Notes under the pieces: model-generated | Database searches by the model: none | Told to the model about the DNA's origin: nothing | Seen by the model: only the letters and a program-made list of their open reading frames with translations | Part shown: positions 12,322-22,818 of the stretch, piece after piece | How positions within the stretch are numbered: the first letter of the stretch is position 1 | Layout: the number at the start of each line of letters is the position of its first letter | Position numbers and translations under genes: made by a program | Source: Cladosporium sp. IMV 00045 | Taxonomy: Eukaryota; Ascomycota; Dothideomycetes; Cladosporiales; Cladosporiaceae | NCBI GenBank assembly: GCA_001931905.2 | Contig: MSJI02000375.1 | Coordinates: 1 to 64,000, forward strand | DNA: 64,000 bases | Direction of reading: 5' to 3'

Positions 12322-14931
12322 TCAATGATACTTGGCGCCAGCTTGGAGCAATAACGATTCCAATGATAATTCCGCCAACTTGAAGGTTTTGGCTTTGTCA
12401 TGGGCAATGTCCAGCGGTGTTTTGCCATCAAAGTCAACGGTATTCACTTTGGCATCGCGGCCCAAGAGTCGCTGGAGCATCTCGATATTCCCATTTTTGA
12501 CGGCGTATGTAAGCGCTGTACCGCCCCAGTTGTCAATAGCGTTGACATCGCATCGATCGTCCTCTAGGAAAATCCTCACGAAGTCGGTGTTGTCGCACTT
12601 TGCGGCTACCGTGAGTGCCGTTTCTCCATAACCGGAGCGTATGGTGATGTCCGCTTTTCCAAGGTCCAACAGCAGGCGAACACTATCTGCGTTCCCGGCT
12701 CTCACCGCCCGGTGCAGGGCGGTGCCCCCAAACGTTGTCTCGTCTACATGGCATACGGGCTTTTCAAGCAGCATTTTTACGCAATCAGAACTAGGCCCAG
12801 ATGCCGCTAACATGAGAGCCGTTCTTGGATCGCTGCCACCCGAGCTCTCATCTGCATGGCCCGCATCGAGGAGTATTCGCAGGATTTCAACTGAACCCAA
12901 GTTTGCTGCAACGTGTAGCGCAGTCTCTCCCCAATCTTCAAGGCTCCACTCTGGGTTGAGCTCACACCTTTGGGAGCTCAGTATCGCTAACACGGAATCG
13001 ATCGCTCCTACCAGTACATCATACTGCAGCACCCTCATCCCTGTGTGAGAAAATGGTTTGTGTCCTGGGTTCACGAGACAGCGCAGATTGTGATGAATCT
13101 CGGGATCAAGCTTGTGCATTACTTTCGGATCGAAAGTTTTTCCAGTCAATACCAAAAGCCTCAAAGACAGTTGACAATCCAGTGTTGCAAGGAATCCTCC
13201 AGGTGCGAGGAACATCCGAGCAAGATCAACATTAGGTTTCAAGATGGCCACGTGTATGATCTCGGCTATCTTTGTCAAAAAGTCAGAAGGATGCTCGTCT
13301 CCGCTTGATTCAGACCGGTTGAGTAGCTCGTCAAACACAAGCGAGCGAATGTCGGCTTCTACGGCTTGGATCGGAGAGCTTAGCGATACTGCAGTATGTG
13401 TATCAATTAGAATCCCAGCCATTTCCGATCTCGTAGCCGCTTCATCTGCATTCGAGTGGCGTCTTTGGAAAGATTGATCAGTCTCCCAGAATTCGCATGA
13501 CCACGAGCCGAGGAGAAGTGGCTGAACGACCAAGTGCCCGTAGAAGTGTGCCCACCACAACGTTATGCCTGAATTTCTGGGCCCAAGCCTGCATGAACGC
13601 AGATCCAGATTCTTGACGTCTTCGTACAAGCCTTGCTTGTCTTCCATAACATAGATGGTGCCTGGTGGAACAGCCAGAACTTTTTCTACTTCTTCACACT
13701 GTTGATGTGCTTCTTCGAGATTCTTCGGGGGGAAAAGATCATAGACTTTCCTCAAAATCAAGTTCAAGAAAGCCGGAATTGGCACGTCGTAGTCCGGAAT
13801 GATATCAACTTCCGTCTTGCTTTGAGCTCTGGCTGTCACCGCCAGCAGAGCATAAGCTCTATCTCGGACATCGGCGCATCGTAAATGCTTCGTTCTCTTG
13901 ATGAAAGACCATAGAGCAGATCCGCCGGGGGTCTTCGTCAATTTGATCATCTTCATGGCTGGGCTGCTTTTGATGACTTCAGTCCTATCATCCAGTCGAT
14001 GCGTCTCCGATGCATTGTCAGCTAAGAGCATACATTCCTCGAAGAAATCCCAAGGAATAACCTTACTTCCGCACATCAGGTGTCTTTCTTCAGCCATTTG
14101 CAATTCTTGAAAGACCCAAAGTCGCTGCCAATACGGACCTTGGCACACCGCTTGAACGCCTTGTCCTGCTGGACTCGCCCATAGCTGCAGTCGACGCCTC
14201 TTGCTTGACCAGTATCTCCTCGGTCTTGCGAATGCATCGACTGCGGCGTCACTGTTTCCATACGCAGCTCCCAGCCAGACAATTACCCGCACCGCCTTGA
14301 GGAAGATCTGAGGCATCATTACAACTTGCTCGGCTCTTTCTGGAGAATTGCTCTGGTCGATCGACAGCATATCAATCCAGAGCCAGCTCGAGAACATTCC
14401 TCCAGAGCTCCTCGCTTGCTTCAAGAATCGCATGAGGTTTGTGGGTACGAGGAACTTGCTGCCATTGACCTTAATCTCCCAGCTTGCGTGCGCAGAGCCC
14501 CAAGCGTACGATATTGCGGTGTATTCAGGTGCGTTGAGAAGCGAAACGGGCTCGATATTGATACACAGGATGCTTCCTGGCTCCCCTGGCAGTATCTTGA
14601 ACAACCGAGTGTGGCCTTGGTCGATATTTCTATATGCCGGATGCGTAGTTGACTCCGGTGTGAGGCTGAGCAAATGGCTCTCGGTTTTGATTTGAGTGAC
14701 GGGTTCATCCTGAAATGGCGCGCTGTCCTGTCCATCCTCGCTTCCATACTGCATCTTAATTCCATCACCACCATTCTCTTGGATCGCGCTTTCTTCGTAA
14801 ATCCAGGAAAGATTTGAGTCTGTGCTGTCGTCCTCAGCATCACCAGGCTCATGCAGATGAGGATGAGATCGTGAGCCCTCCGAGGATGGAGGACCTTCCA
14901 GACGTTGCTCTGTTTGTTCTTGTTCAGGCAT
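12322..14931 (-). CDS. HET-domain protein with ankyrin repeats
   Basis: Single exon; the ATG at 14931 gives 869 residues (further upstream in frame there is no ATG). A polar, acidic N-terminal 100 residues precede a HET domain at about residues 125-290 with the signature blocks YTAISYAWG and LWIDMLSIDQ followed by ERA-x-QV, and an R-x-WV-FQE-type block (QRLWVFQE). Ankyrin repeats fill the C-terminus from about residue 650 to the end, seen as repeated G-x-TALH-x-A and LLL-x-x-GKAD units. HET domains trigger the cell-death reaction of heterokaryon incompatibility in several ascomycetes, but most HET-ankyrin genes have no tested role. This is a large accessory-type family with many copies per genome. 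Confidence 0.9.
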   Translation of the reverse strand: MPEQEQTEQRLEGPPSSEGSRSHPHLHEPGDAEDDSTDSNLSWIYEESAIQENGGDGIKMQYGSEDGQDSAPFQDEPVTQIKTESHLLSLTPESTTHPAYRNIDQGHTRLFKILPGEPGSILCINIEPVSLLNAPEYTAISYAWGSAHASWEIKVNGSKFLVPTNLMRFLKQARSSGGMFSSWLWIDMLSIDQSNSPERAEQVVMMPQIFLKAVRVIVWLGAAYGNSDAAVDAFARPRRYWSSKRRRLQLWASPAGQGVQAVCQGPYWQRLWVFQELQMAEERHLMCGSKVIPWDFFEECMLLADNASETHRLDDRTEVIKSSPAMKMIKLTKTPGGSALWSFIKRTKHLRCADVRDRAYALLAVTARAQSKTEVDIIPDYDVPIPAFLNLILRKVYDLFPPKNLEEAHQQCEEVEKVLAVPPGTIYVMEDKQGLYEDVKNLDLRSCRLGPRNSGITLWWAHFYGHLVVQPLLLGSWSCEFWETDQSFQRRHSNADEAATRSEMAGILIDTHTAVSLSSPIQAVEADIRSLVFDELLNRSESSGDEHPSDFLTKIAEIIHVAILKPNVDLARMFLAPGGFLATLDCQLSLRLLVLTGKTFDPKVMHKLDPEIHHNLRCLVNPGHKPFSHTGMRVLQYDVLVGAIDSVLAILSSQRCELNPEWSLEDWGETALHVAANLGSVEILRILLDAGHADESSGGSDPRTALMLAASGPSSDCVKMLLEKPVCHVDETTFGGTALHRAVRAGNADSVRLLLDLGKADITIRSGYGETALTVAAKCDNTDFVRIFLEDDRCDVNAIDNWGGTALTYAVKNGNIEMLQRLLGRDAKVNTVDFDGKTPLDIAHDKAKTFKLAELSLESLLLQAGAKYH

Positions 14932-16693
14932 AGTACATGAGGTCTGTTCAGACAAAGTAAATCTGGTTGTAACTCAGTGCGATGGTGTCGCGATGAGTAT
15001 CGTTGGGTTGGCTTCCCAGATGCAGAAACGGAGTACGCATGGTGATGAAGATGAGTGTTGTTTTGCAACCGTCTCGTATTTTAGCCTTGCTCAGCCTTGC
15101 TGCGCTCAATACCGGTCGAGCTATAGGAAGCCATCCCACTTCGGCGAGCTGCATGGGTGCCTGGACGCGAAATTGATAAGCCGACATGTTTCTGATGGCA
15201 CATGATTTTGTGGCTTGATGCTGGCCAGAATGGCGAGAATAACGGCCATCGTCTTGCTACTAAGAAAGACGAAACCATGTCGTCAAAAAGTATGTCTAAC
15301 GACGTACATTGGAATGTAACATCGGTTACTAGCTTGGAATGCTGGCAGCAACTCGCCAGACAAGGCAATACACTGAACTCAGGTACCAGAATCCCGCCAG
15401 GCGGCCTTCATCTCTCGTGGACCGGGAACTGGGTTGAGGAGTAGTGAGTCCGAGCAAGAAATGGCGTTGCAAATTTCAGCAGACCGAGCATTGCCCGCAA
15501 GACTCGTCAGTCCATGTTCAAGAAATCGCTCGCTTAGCCAAGTGGGCCACGTGGTTGATATTGATGTGGGTCCATTGGGGCTCCGCAGTTACGGATTTGA
15601 TCTTGTCACAACCACACCTCCTCTCCATCTTCTCTCCACATGGGAACCCCATCATGTCGGTATATCCCGCCGCTCGGTCAATGTCCAGCTTGGCGATGCA
15701 AATAATGACGGGTCTTACAACCGTGCAGGAACTCTAGAAGTTTTTCGACATTGGAAAGGCGGTGCGGATTGCCGTCGAGACGTTCGGATTCGGAACGACA
15801 ATGTGGCCACGCTGAATTTTGGGATGCTGATCAAGCAATCTCAGATCATCAGCTCTTAGAATCCGAAGACTGACTAATGGAGACACTTCACCGTCGACCT
15901 TGGAGGCTGTCGAAGACTCGCAGGTGCGGTACGGCATTTTCTCAGAGCATTTCTCTCATCTCAATCCAAAGCGGCCCGCTGAATCATAATCCTTGATTGC
16001 TCCTTCAACTGGATGTTCGGAAACTCCTATTTTGCATAATTCTCCGAAACGACCACTCAAACGCCGCCGAGTGCATGGGCGTCCCAGAGATTATTTACCT
16101 CGGCGACCGACTCCGTGAGCATCTGCCGCGATTTTCACTTCTCTCCAGCCTCCAGCCTTGGACCCCGCAACTCCACATTCTTAGCATGAAGGCCAAGGAT
16201 ATCTGATCGGGCCCAGTATCGTCGAAAGCTTCCTGTTCACGGAGAGAGATCACGAAGGCCATCGTTCGAGTCAGCAAGATCATCAGTAAGTGTTTTGATC
16301 TTCTCAAAACAATCATGGTCTCAATTCTTGTTGCCTGTAGCCGTGATTGGGACCTGCAGACGAACGCTTCTGGCAGGATAAGTTGGGAGAGGGTGTCAAC
16401 ATACCTACCGCATGATGTGGGGTTATATCGGCATTGGAAGATGCGACTGAGAAGGCTGTAATGTAAACTATTTGGCTTGGCAGTCGACATCGTTCGAAAT
16501 GGGTTGCCATCGCCGCTGGATGCGCTCGTGCTTGGGCTGGTGCACCTGGTTGAACGAACTGCCGGTCCATGATACTTGCGGAACGTGCCAACTTGGATTC
16601 GGTATAAGAGGCAGCAATTGACCATGTTGCTCAATTATTCGGATCAGCTCCCTTTCACAGCCTCCCCTACTACATCTTCTCCGAGTCTTCAGA
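14932..16693. other. Long intergenic region between divergent genes
   Basis: 1.76 kb between the HET gene start (minus) and the beta-glucosidase start (plus). Short open frames on both strands (up to 179 codons at 16095-16634, minus) lack domains and look random. The region should contain the regulatory sequences of both genes. I see no transposon remnant or simple repeat in it. Confidence 0.5.
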
Positions 16694-19280
16694 ATGCTGA
16701 CTCCGTCCCTGGCTGATGCCACCAAACTGGGCCTTGTATTCCTAGCAGGTTCAGCTGCAGCACAATCTGCTCCGGTGGTAAAAATCGTGCCTACTGCAGA
16801 TGAGGTTGCACTTGCTGCTCGCGAAGAACTTCAATTCTCATATGGTCGCTCTCCGCCAGTTTTTCCTGCTCCCAAGACATCCGGAGATGGAAAATGGGCA
16901 GAGGCATACCGTCAGGCGCGGGAGCTCGTCGACCAGATGACGAACGATGAGAAGAACAATCTCACTTATGGGTACGTCAATCCTAGTACATCGTTGCAGT
17001 GACAGGACAACTAACAGGCCCAAAGACAGCCGTCAAGTACTGGGTGCTCGGGCGTCAGTGGAAGCGTTCCCAGACTTGGATTCCCCGGTCTCTGTCTCGT
17101 CGACAACGGTAACGGCGTTCGCAACACTGATGGAGTGAACGGCTACCCTTCTGCCCTTCACCTTGGCGCGTCCTGGAACAGGCAATTGGTGCACGAGACA
17201 AAGGGACACCTCGGCGCCGAGTTCAAACGAAAGGGCGCCAACGTCGCCCTAGGACCCGTTGCTGGTGCGATCGGTCGTATTGCTCGAGGCGGGCGCAATT
17301 GGGAAGGCTTCAGCACCGATCCCTACCTTGTCGGGGAGTTGGTATACGAGTCTGTCGTTGCCATGCAAGAGCATGTCATCACGTCTGTCAAACATTTTGT
17401 TGGCAATGAACAGGAGACCAACCGTATTCCTCCCCGCACGTTCAGCGAGGGTGCTTTAAACCAGTCTAGTTCTTCCAACATCGACGACAAAACGATGCAC
17501 GAGCTATACATGTGGCCTTGGTACGATGCTATACGCGCTGGGGCTGGCTCTGTCATGTGCTCCTATAACCAAATAAATTCTTCGGTAGGTTTGGCAAGCC
17601 GCGATCTCCAGATACGAGCTAACAATCGCATAGTACGGGTGCCAAAACAGCAAGGCTATGAATGGATTGCTGAAGGGCGAGCTTGGCTTCCAGGGCTTCA
17701 TTGTCTCTGATTGGGGTGCTCAGCACTCCGGTATTGCCAGTGCCGAAGCCGGCATGGATATGGCTATGCCAAACAGCCAGTACTGGCAGAACGGCAACCT
17801 GAGCCTGATGGTCACCAACGGATCCCTCGAGCAATCTCGTCTTGAGGACATGGCTATGCGCATCTTGACCCCATACTTCCGCTTCGCTGATTTCGAGCCT
17901 GGTACCGGTATGCCGGCTGATTTGCTCGCACCGCATGAGCTTGTCGATGCTCGCGATCCTGAGAGCGACAAGGTAATCCTTCAAGGAGCCATTGAAGGCC
18001 ATGTCCTGGCGAAGAACACGAATAAAGCCCTCCCGCTACAGAAGCCTAAGTTGATGTCAATCTTTGGATACGACGCCGTTGCTCCTTCGCACAACACCCC
18101 TACTGGCGGTAGATTCAACAAGTGGGGATTCGGCATGGAGAACACTCAATCGATCTTCTTCAACGACACTCTGGGAATCTTCAATGATACATACCTTGGC
18201 CGACTTTTCCTCTCTAACGAGCGCTGGGATGCTCCTGTCCCTGGTGCTTCGTACAACGGAACTCTGATCACTGGCGGTGGTTCAGGTGCTGTCACACCAG
18301 CATTCATCGACGCTCCGTTCGACGCTCTCCAAAGGCAAGCTCGCGCAGACCGCACCATTCTCGCCTGGGATTTCGTCAATCAGAACCCGACCGTGAACAA
18401 GGCCTCCGATACCTGCCTTGTGTTCGTCAACGAGATGGCCGCTGAGGGCTGGGATCGTCCCAACCTCGCCGATCCCTGGTCCGACGTGCTGATCGAGAAC
18501 GTTGCGAGTCAATGCAACAACACCCAAGTCGTGATCCACAACGCCGGCATCCGTGTCGTCGACCGCTGGATCAACAACCCCAACATCACCGCCGTCATCT
18601 TCGCACATGTGCCCGGCCAGGAAACGGGTCAAGCCCTTGTCGACATCCTCTACGGCAAGCAATCACCCTCCGGCCGCCTGCCATACACCGTCGCCAAGCG
18701 CGAATCCGACTACGGCAGCCTCCTCGCCCCCACCAGACAGACAAACACCACCTTCCATCTGCAAGACGACTTCACTGAGGGCGTCTACATCGACTACAAA
18801 GACTTCATCGCCCGCAACGTCACTCCCCGTTATGAATTTGGTTTCGGCCTTACGTACTCCGAATTCTCCTACTCCTCCCTCAACGCCAGCCTCGCCCCTG
18901 GCATCAAGCCCACCACCCTCGGCGCGACGTACAGCGGTAACGGCACCACCATTCAACCCCAGGGCGGCGACCCTGAGCTCTGGGAAACCGCCGCGAGCGT
19001 GAGATGCACGATCAAGAACTCGGGCTCCGTCGCTGCGGCTGAGGTCGCGCAGCTTTACGTGCACATCCCCGGCGGACTTGACCGTGTTCTGCGTGGTTTC
19101 GAGAAGACCCTTCTGCAGCCGGGCGAGGAGGCTGAGGTCGAGTTCAAGCTGACCAAGAGGGACTTGAGCACTTGGGATGTTGTTGAGCAGGCTTGGTTGC
19201 TTCAGAAAGGCGAGTATAAGCTTTTGGTTGGCAAGAGTGTGTTGGATGTGCAGCTTCGTGGGAGTTTGAGGGTCGAGTAG
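16694..19280 (+). CDS. Secreted GH3 beta-glucosidase
   Basis: Three exons: 16694-16971, 17038-17584, 17634-19280; 823 residues. Intron 1 is spliced at an AAG acceptor so that LTYG joins TGCSG, the usual substrate-loop context of GH3. An N-terminal hydrophobic segment ending in AAAQSAP is a likely signal peptide. The (alpha/beta)8 domain carries KHFVGNEQE, MCSYNQIN and the nucleophile aspartate D301 in VSDWGAQHSG. A second alpha/beta sandwich domain and a C-terminal fibronectin-III-like domain (from about residue 700, with GFEKTLLQPGE) follow. Many N-glycosylation sequons are present. Function known for the family: hydrolysis of terminal beta-glucose from cellobiose and related oligosaccharides outside the cell. 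The length is close to the Aspergillus-type enzymes. Confidence 0.93.
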
Positions 19281-19689
19281 TTGCGGTGAGGTTCTTTCAA
19301 GCAGCCCAATGTTTCAATCTCAACGGCAACGAAAGATTCCATGATAGAATGATAGAACACATGCCCTCAGTAAGCAGACGTCTAACGCGAGATGAATGAA
19401 ATTTAATATGCAAATTCATAGTGGAGTATCTCTTTCTATCTACAGACCTATCACATACACACGCCGTGCGTCATTTTGATGACAATCTAAAACAGCCATT
19501 TTCTTTTGGTAAAAGAATAGAAAGGCCCAAATTCATACACAAGGAAATTAGAAGAAATTGAAATAGAAAATCTGTACATTCAGTGCCAACCCAAAATCGC
19601 CGAGAACGCCATGCGATGCCAATGCTTTCCCCCAGCCAAGAATTCAATCAGTCCTGTCAATCTCTCTTACAAGTATCCGATCGGATTTT
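19281..19689. other. Convergent 3' intergenic region
   Basis: 409 bases between two stops that face each other (beta-glucosidase and m-AAA protease). It is AT-rich with many A/T runs and probably holds both 3' UTRs and polyadenylation signals. No gene is supported. Confidence 0.55.
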
Positions 19690-22422
19690 TCAAGGGTTCT
19701 TCTTGAACATGGCGCCGGCAGGGTTGTCCTGAGCACCGCCGAGGGGCGGAGGGATGGGGCCTTGGTCTGAGCCGCCTTCCTTAGGCGGCAAGGAGTCACC
19801 GATGCTGCCAGGTTGGGGGTTGTCGATTTGGCCGCCGGCGATGGGGCCGTTGCCACCACCGAAGTATTTCTGGAACTCACCCTGGTCGTCGAAGGGTCTG
19901 GGACCGAGCAGGCGCACCATGTCATCGCGGACAAGCATCTCCTTCTTCAGGAGCTCCTCGGCAACGAGCTTTACTTCATGGTGCTTCTCCTCGAGGAGGT
20001 CTCTGCACTGCTTGTAGGCCTCGTCGACGATGCGGCGGACCTCGGTGTCGATGTTGCGAGCAGTCTCCTCGGAGAAAGGCTTCTGGAATTGTGCTTCGGC
20101 GGATTCGGAGGCGTGAGGGTAGTACATGTAGCCAATCTTCTCGCTCATACCCCACTGGGTGACCATGGCGGTGGCGAGGCGAGTAACCTTGTTGAAGTCG
20201 TCGGATGCACCGGAGGTGACGGTGGGGAAGTTGAGCTCCTCGCTGACACGGCCGCCAAGGGTCATAGCCATGCGGTCCATCAGTTGCTTCATGTTCATGA
20301 GGTAGGCATCGGCACCGCCAGCCGGGAGGTACTGAGCATAGCCCAGAGCGCCCTGGCCACGGGGAATAATGGAAACCTTCAGAAGCGGGTCGGCGTACTC
20401 GAAGTACCAACCGCAGATGGCGTGACCGGCTTCGTGGTAGGCGACGGTCTTTTTCTCGGTGGGTGAAAGCACCATCGACTTCTTCTCAAGACCACCAATG
20501 ACACGCTCGATGGCTTGTTCGAAGTGGTTCATGTCGACTGAGCTGGCCTTCGCGCGAGCGGCGATGAGAGCAGCCTCGTTGACGGCATTGGCGATGTCAG
20601 CACCGCTGAAACCAGGAGTAAGTGCAGACAAACGGCCCCTGACGTGCTCAATGTCCTCGCTTGTGGTGATGTTCTTCAGGTGGACGCTGAAAATCTGCTT
20701 CCTGCCTTCCATAGTCGGCTTATCGATGGAGATGTGTCTGTCGAAGCGACCAGGTCTCATGAGAGCGCTGTCAAGCACATCAGGCCTGTTGGTACCAGCG
20801 AGGACGACGACCTGCTCAGAGGTGTTGAAACCGTCCATCTCGGTAAGAATCTGGTTCAGCGTGCTCTCGCGCTCGTCGTTGCCGCCGCCACCCATGTTTT
20901 GCTTGCCTCTGGCCTTGCCAATGGCGTCAATTTCATCGATGAAGATAATGCAAGGCGTGCTCTTCCTTGCGTTTGCGAAAAGGTCGCGGACTCTTGAGGG
21001 ACCGACACCGACGAACATCTCGACGAACTCAGATCCTGAAACACTGAAGAATGGCACACCAGACTCGCCAGCAGTGGCCTTGGCCAGAAGAGTCTTACCA
21101 GTACCAGGAGGACCGCTCAGGATAGCGCCACGAGGAATCTTTGCGCCGAGCTTCTGGTAGACTGCAGGCTCCTTGAGGAAGGAGACAAACTCCATGATCT
21201 CAGCCTTGGCCTCGTCCATACCAGCCACGTCGTTGAACTTGACCTTGATGCCCTCCTCCATGTTGAACTTCTTCGCTCTGGAGCGACCCATACCGAAGAT
21301 GCCACCGGGGCCACCTCCGCCGCCGGCACCGCCACCAGCTCTCCTGCTCATGTACATGATCGCACCAATGAAAAGAAGCGTAGGTCCAAAGGCGAAAAGT
21401 GTGTTGGCCCAGCTACCCTCCTCCTGATAGCTGACGGGCAGTCTCTCGCTGCTGGGAATGTCGAGCTCGTTCTGTGCAGTTTCGACACGGCGCTCAAAAG
21501 CCTCGACCGAGCCAATAGAGAAATAGTAGTAGAAGCCAGGCTGGGCGGCAGGTGATTCGGGGAACATGCTGGCAACGCTCTCGCGGTGCAGATGTACCCT
21601 GACCTTATTACCGTTAACCACGACCAGCTTCTCGACCAAGCCCTTGTCGAGGAAAGTGTTTCTGAATTCCTGCCAGGTGATCTCCCTGCTGTTCTCGGTG
21701 GGCACGAAGAGCCTGTACATCAGGTATGCAACGAAACCGCTGATGAGGAACTGCGACAGGTCGAAGTTCATTCCGGACATACCGGGGAATAGCTCCTCAG
21801 GTTTCTTCTTCTTGCCATCCTTATCCTTCTGCTTGTTCCCAGGGCCAGCCTCTTCAGAAGACTGCTGCTTTGGCGCCTCCTCCTTCGAAGACTGCGTCTT
21901 CGTCTCATCCACAGTCTGTCTCGCCATCTGGGTGGTGAGTCTCCAGAAAGCCGCCGCTCTACCCGGCGACATGCCTTCCTTGGCAGTCTCGTCCATCGTC
22001 TTGCGAAGCTCATCCGGAATGCCCTCGTTCTTGATCTTGGCCAAAAACTTGTCGACGTCCTGTGCCATTGAAGCCGGCATGCCCTTCTTCACCAAGTCGA
22101 ACATCTCGTCCAATTGCTTCGCCTCTTCTGCAGTGAGCTTTGACTTGCCCTCATCTTCGGGCTTCTTGGGTCCACCGGGAGGCTCGGAGGGAGACATCGG
22201 CGAACTTTTCTGGTATAGATGCTCCGTGCCGGGAGCAGAAGAGCTGGGCTTGTTGCCATCCTTGTCGGGCTGGGTCGCATACTGTCGTGTGCGGGCGTAG
22301 GCGAAAAGAGGTCTAGGGATAGAAGCCGGGCGGCGGGAAAGTGTTCGTGATAATGATGCGGCCTCGAGAAGCTGGCGCGACGAGCGCGCCAACTGCTGCG
22401 GACGGCGCAAGGCGGACGCCAT
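19690..22422 (-). CDS. Mitochondrial m-AAA protease (AFG3/YTA12 family)
   Basis: Single exon of 910 residues starting at ATG 22422. The N-terminus is rich in arginine, serine and alanine without acidic residues, as in a mitochondrial presequence. Two transmembrane segments follow (about residues 215-235 and 340-360), flanking the FtsH-ext intermembrane-space domain. The AAA module has Walker A GPPGTGKT at 437-444, Walker [10 protein letters not shown], and the SRH arginine fingers (RPGRFDRH). The M41 peptidase domain has the zinc site HEAGH at 663-667. This matrix-facing inner-membrane protease degrades misfolded membrane proteins and matures mitoribosomal protein bL32 in yeast. A proline/glycine-rich C-terminal tail extends past the family core. 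It is convergent with the beta-glucosidase gene. Confidence 0.95.
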   Translation of the reverse strand: MASALRRPQQLARSSRQLLEAASLSRTLSRRPASIPRPLFAYARTRQYATQPDKDGNKPSSSAPGTEHLYQKSSPMSPSEPPGGPKKPEDEGKSKLTAEEAKQLDEMFDLVKKGMPASMAQDVDKFLAKIKNEGIPDELRKTMDETAKEGMSPGRAAAFWRLTTQMARQTVDETKTQSSKEEAPKQQSSEEAGPGNKQKDKDGKKKKPEELFPGMSGMNFDLSQFLISGFVAYLMYRLFVPTENSREITWQEFRNTFLDKGLVEKLVVVNGNKVRVHLHRESVASMFPESPAAQPGFYYYFSIGSVEAFERRVETAQNELDIPSSERLPVSYQEEGSWANTLFAFGPTLLFIGAIMYMSRRAGGGAGGGGGPGGIFGMGRSRAKKFNMEEGIKVKFNDVAGMDEAKAEIMEFVSFLKEPAVYQKLGAKIPRGAILSGPPGTGKTLLAKATAGESGVPFFSVSGSEFVEMFVGVGPSRVRDLFANARKSTPCIIFIDEIDAIGKARGKQNMGGGGNDERESTLNQILTEMDGFNTSEQVVVLAGTNRPDVLDSALMRPGRFDRHISIDKPTMEGRKQIFSVHLKNITTSEDIEHVRGRLSALTPGFSGADIANAVNEAALIAARAKASSVDMNHFEQAIERVIGGLEKKSMVLSPTEKKTVAYHEAGHAICGWYFEYADPLLKVSIIPRGQGALGYAQYLPAGGADAYLMNMKQLMDRMAMTLGGRVSEELNFPTVTSGASDDFNKVTRLATAMVTQWGMSEKIGYMYYPHASESAEAQFQKPFSEETARNIDTEVRRIVDEAYKQCRDLLEEKHHEVKLVAEELLKKEMLVRDDMVRLLGPRPFDDQGEFQKYFGGGNGPIAGGQIDNPQPGSIGDSLPPKEGGSDQGPIPPPLGGAQDNPAGAMFKKNP

Positions 22423-22818
22423 AATGTGCGTGTGGTATATGTGTCGGATGATGAGGTGGGAGTAAAAAGGAAATGCGTGTACGGAGCCGCCACCATGCAG
22501 CGAGGACGATGTCGGGTTATGAGGATCCTATGGCGCGATGGCGGAGGGAGAATGCAGACAAGGCCACAGCGCAGATCTGAGTCGATGATGTCCACAGACG
22601 TCGAATGACGGAGCGTTTGCGGCTAGCCTCGGTGGCGAGCTGCTGTTAGGGGAAATCCTCCGCAATACTAACACCACCCTAGGATTCCGCTTCGGATGAG
22701 GATGGAATATGATGGATATGAACATTTGATTTAATCATTCAATTGCATTTGATGGCCTCCATGTAATGGGTATCCTATCATATCAACATGCTATCAATGT
22801 ACACATCAACGCTATCAA
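22423..22818. other. Intergenic region (promoter of the m-AAA protease)
   Basis: 396 bases between the m-AAA start and the stop of the LAM-type gene, both on minus. It contains AT-rich 3' UTR sequence near 22690-22818 and the promoter of the protease. No other feature is seen. Confidence 0.5.

Noticed and set aside
16095..16634. 179-codon minus frame before the beta-glucosidase
   Set aside because: No recognisable motifs and no splice or conservation support.
20459..22300. Plus-strand frames over the m-AAA protease
   Set aside because: Shadows of a strongly conserved minus-strand enzyme.
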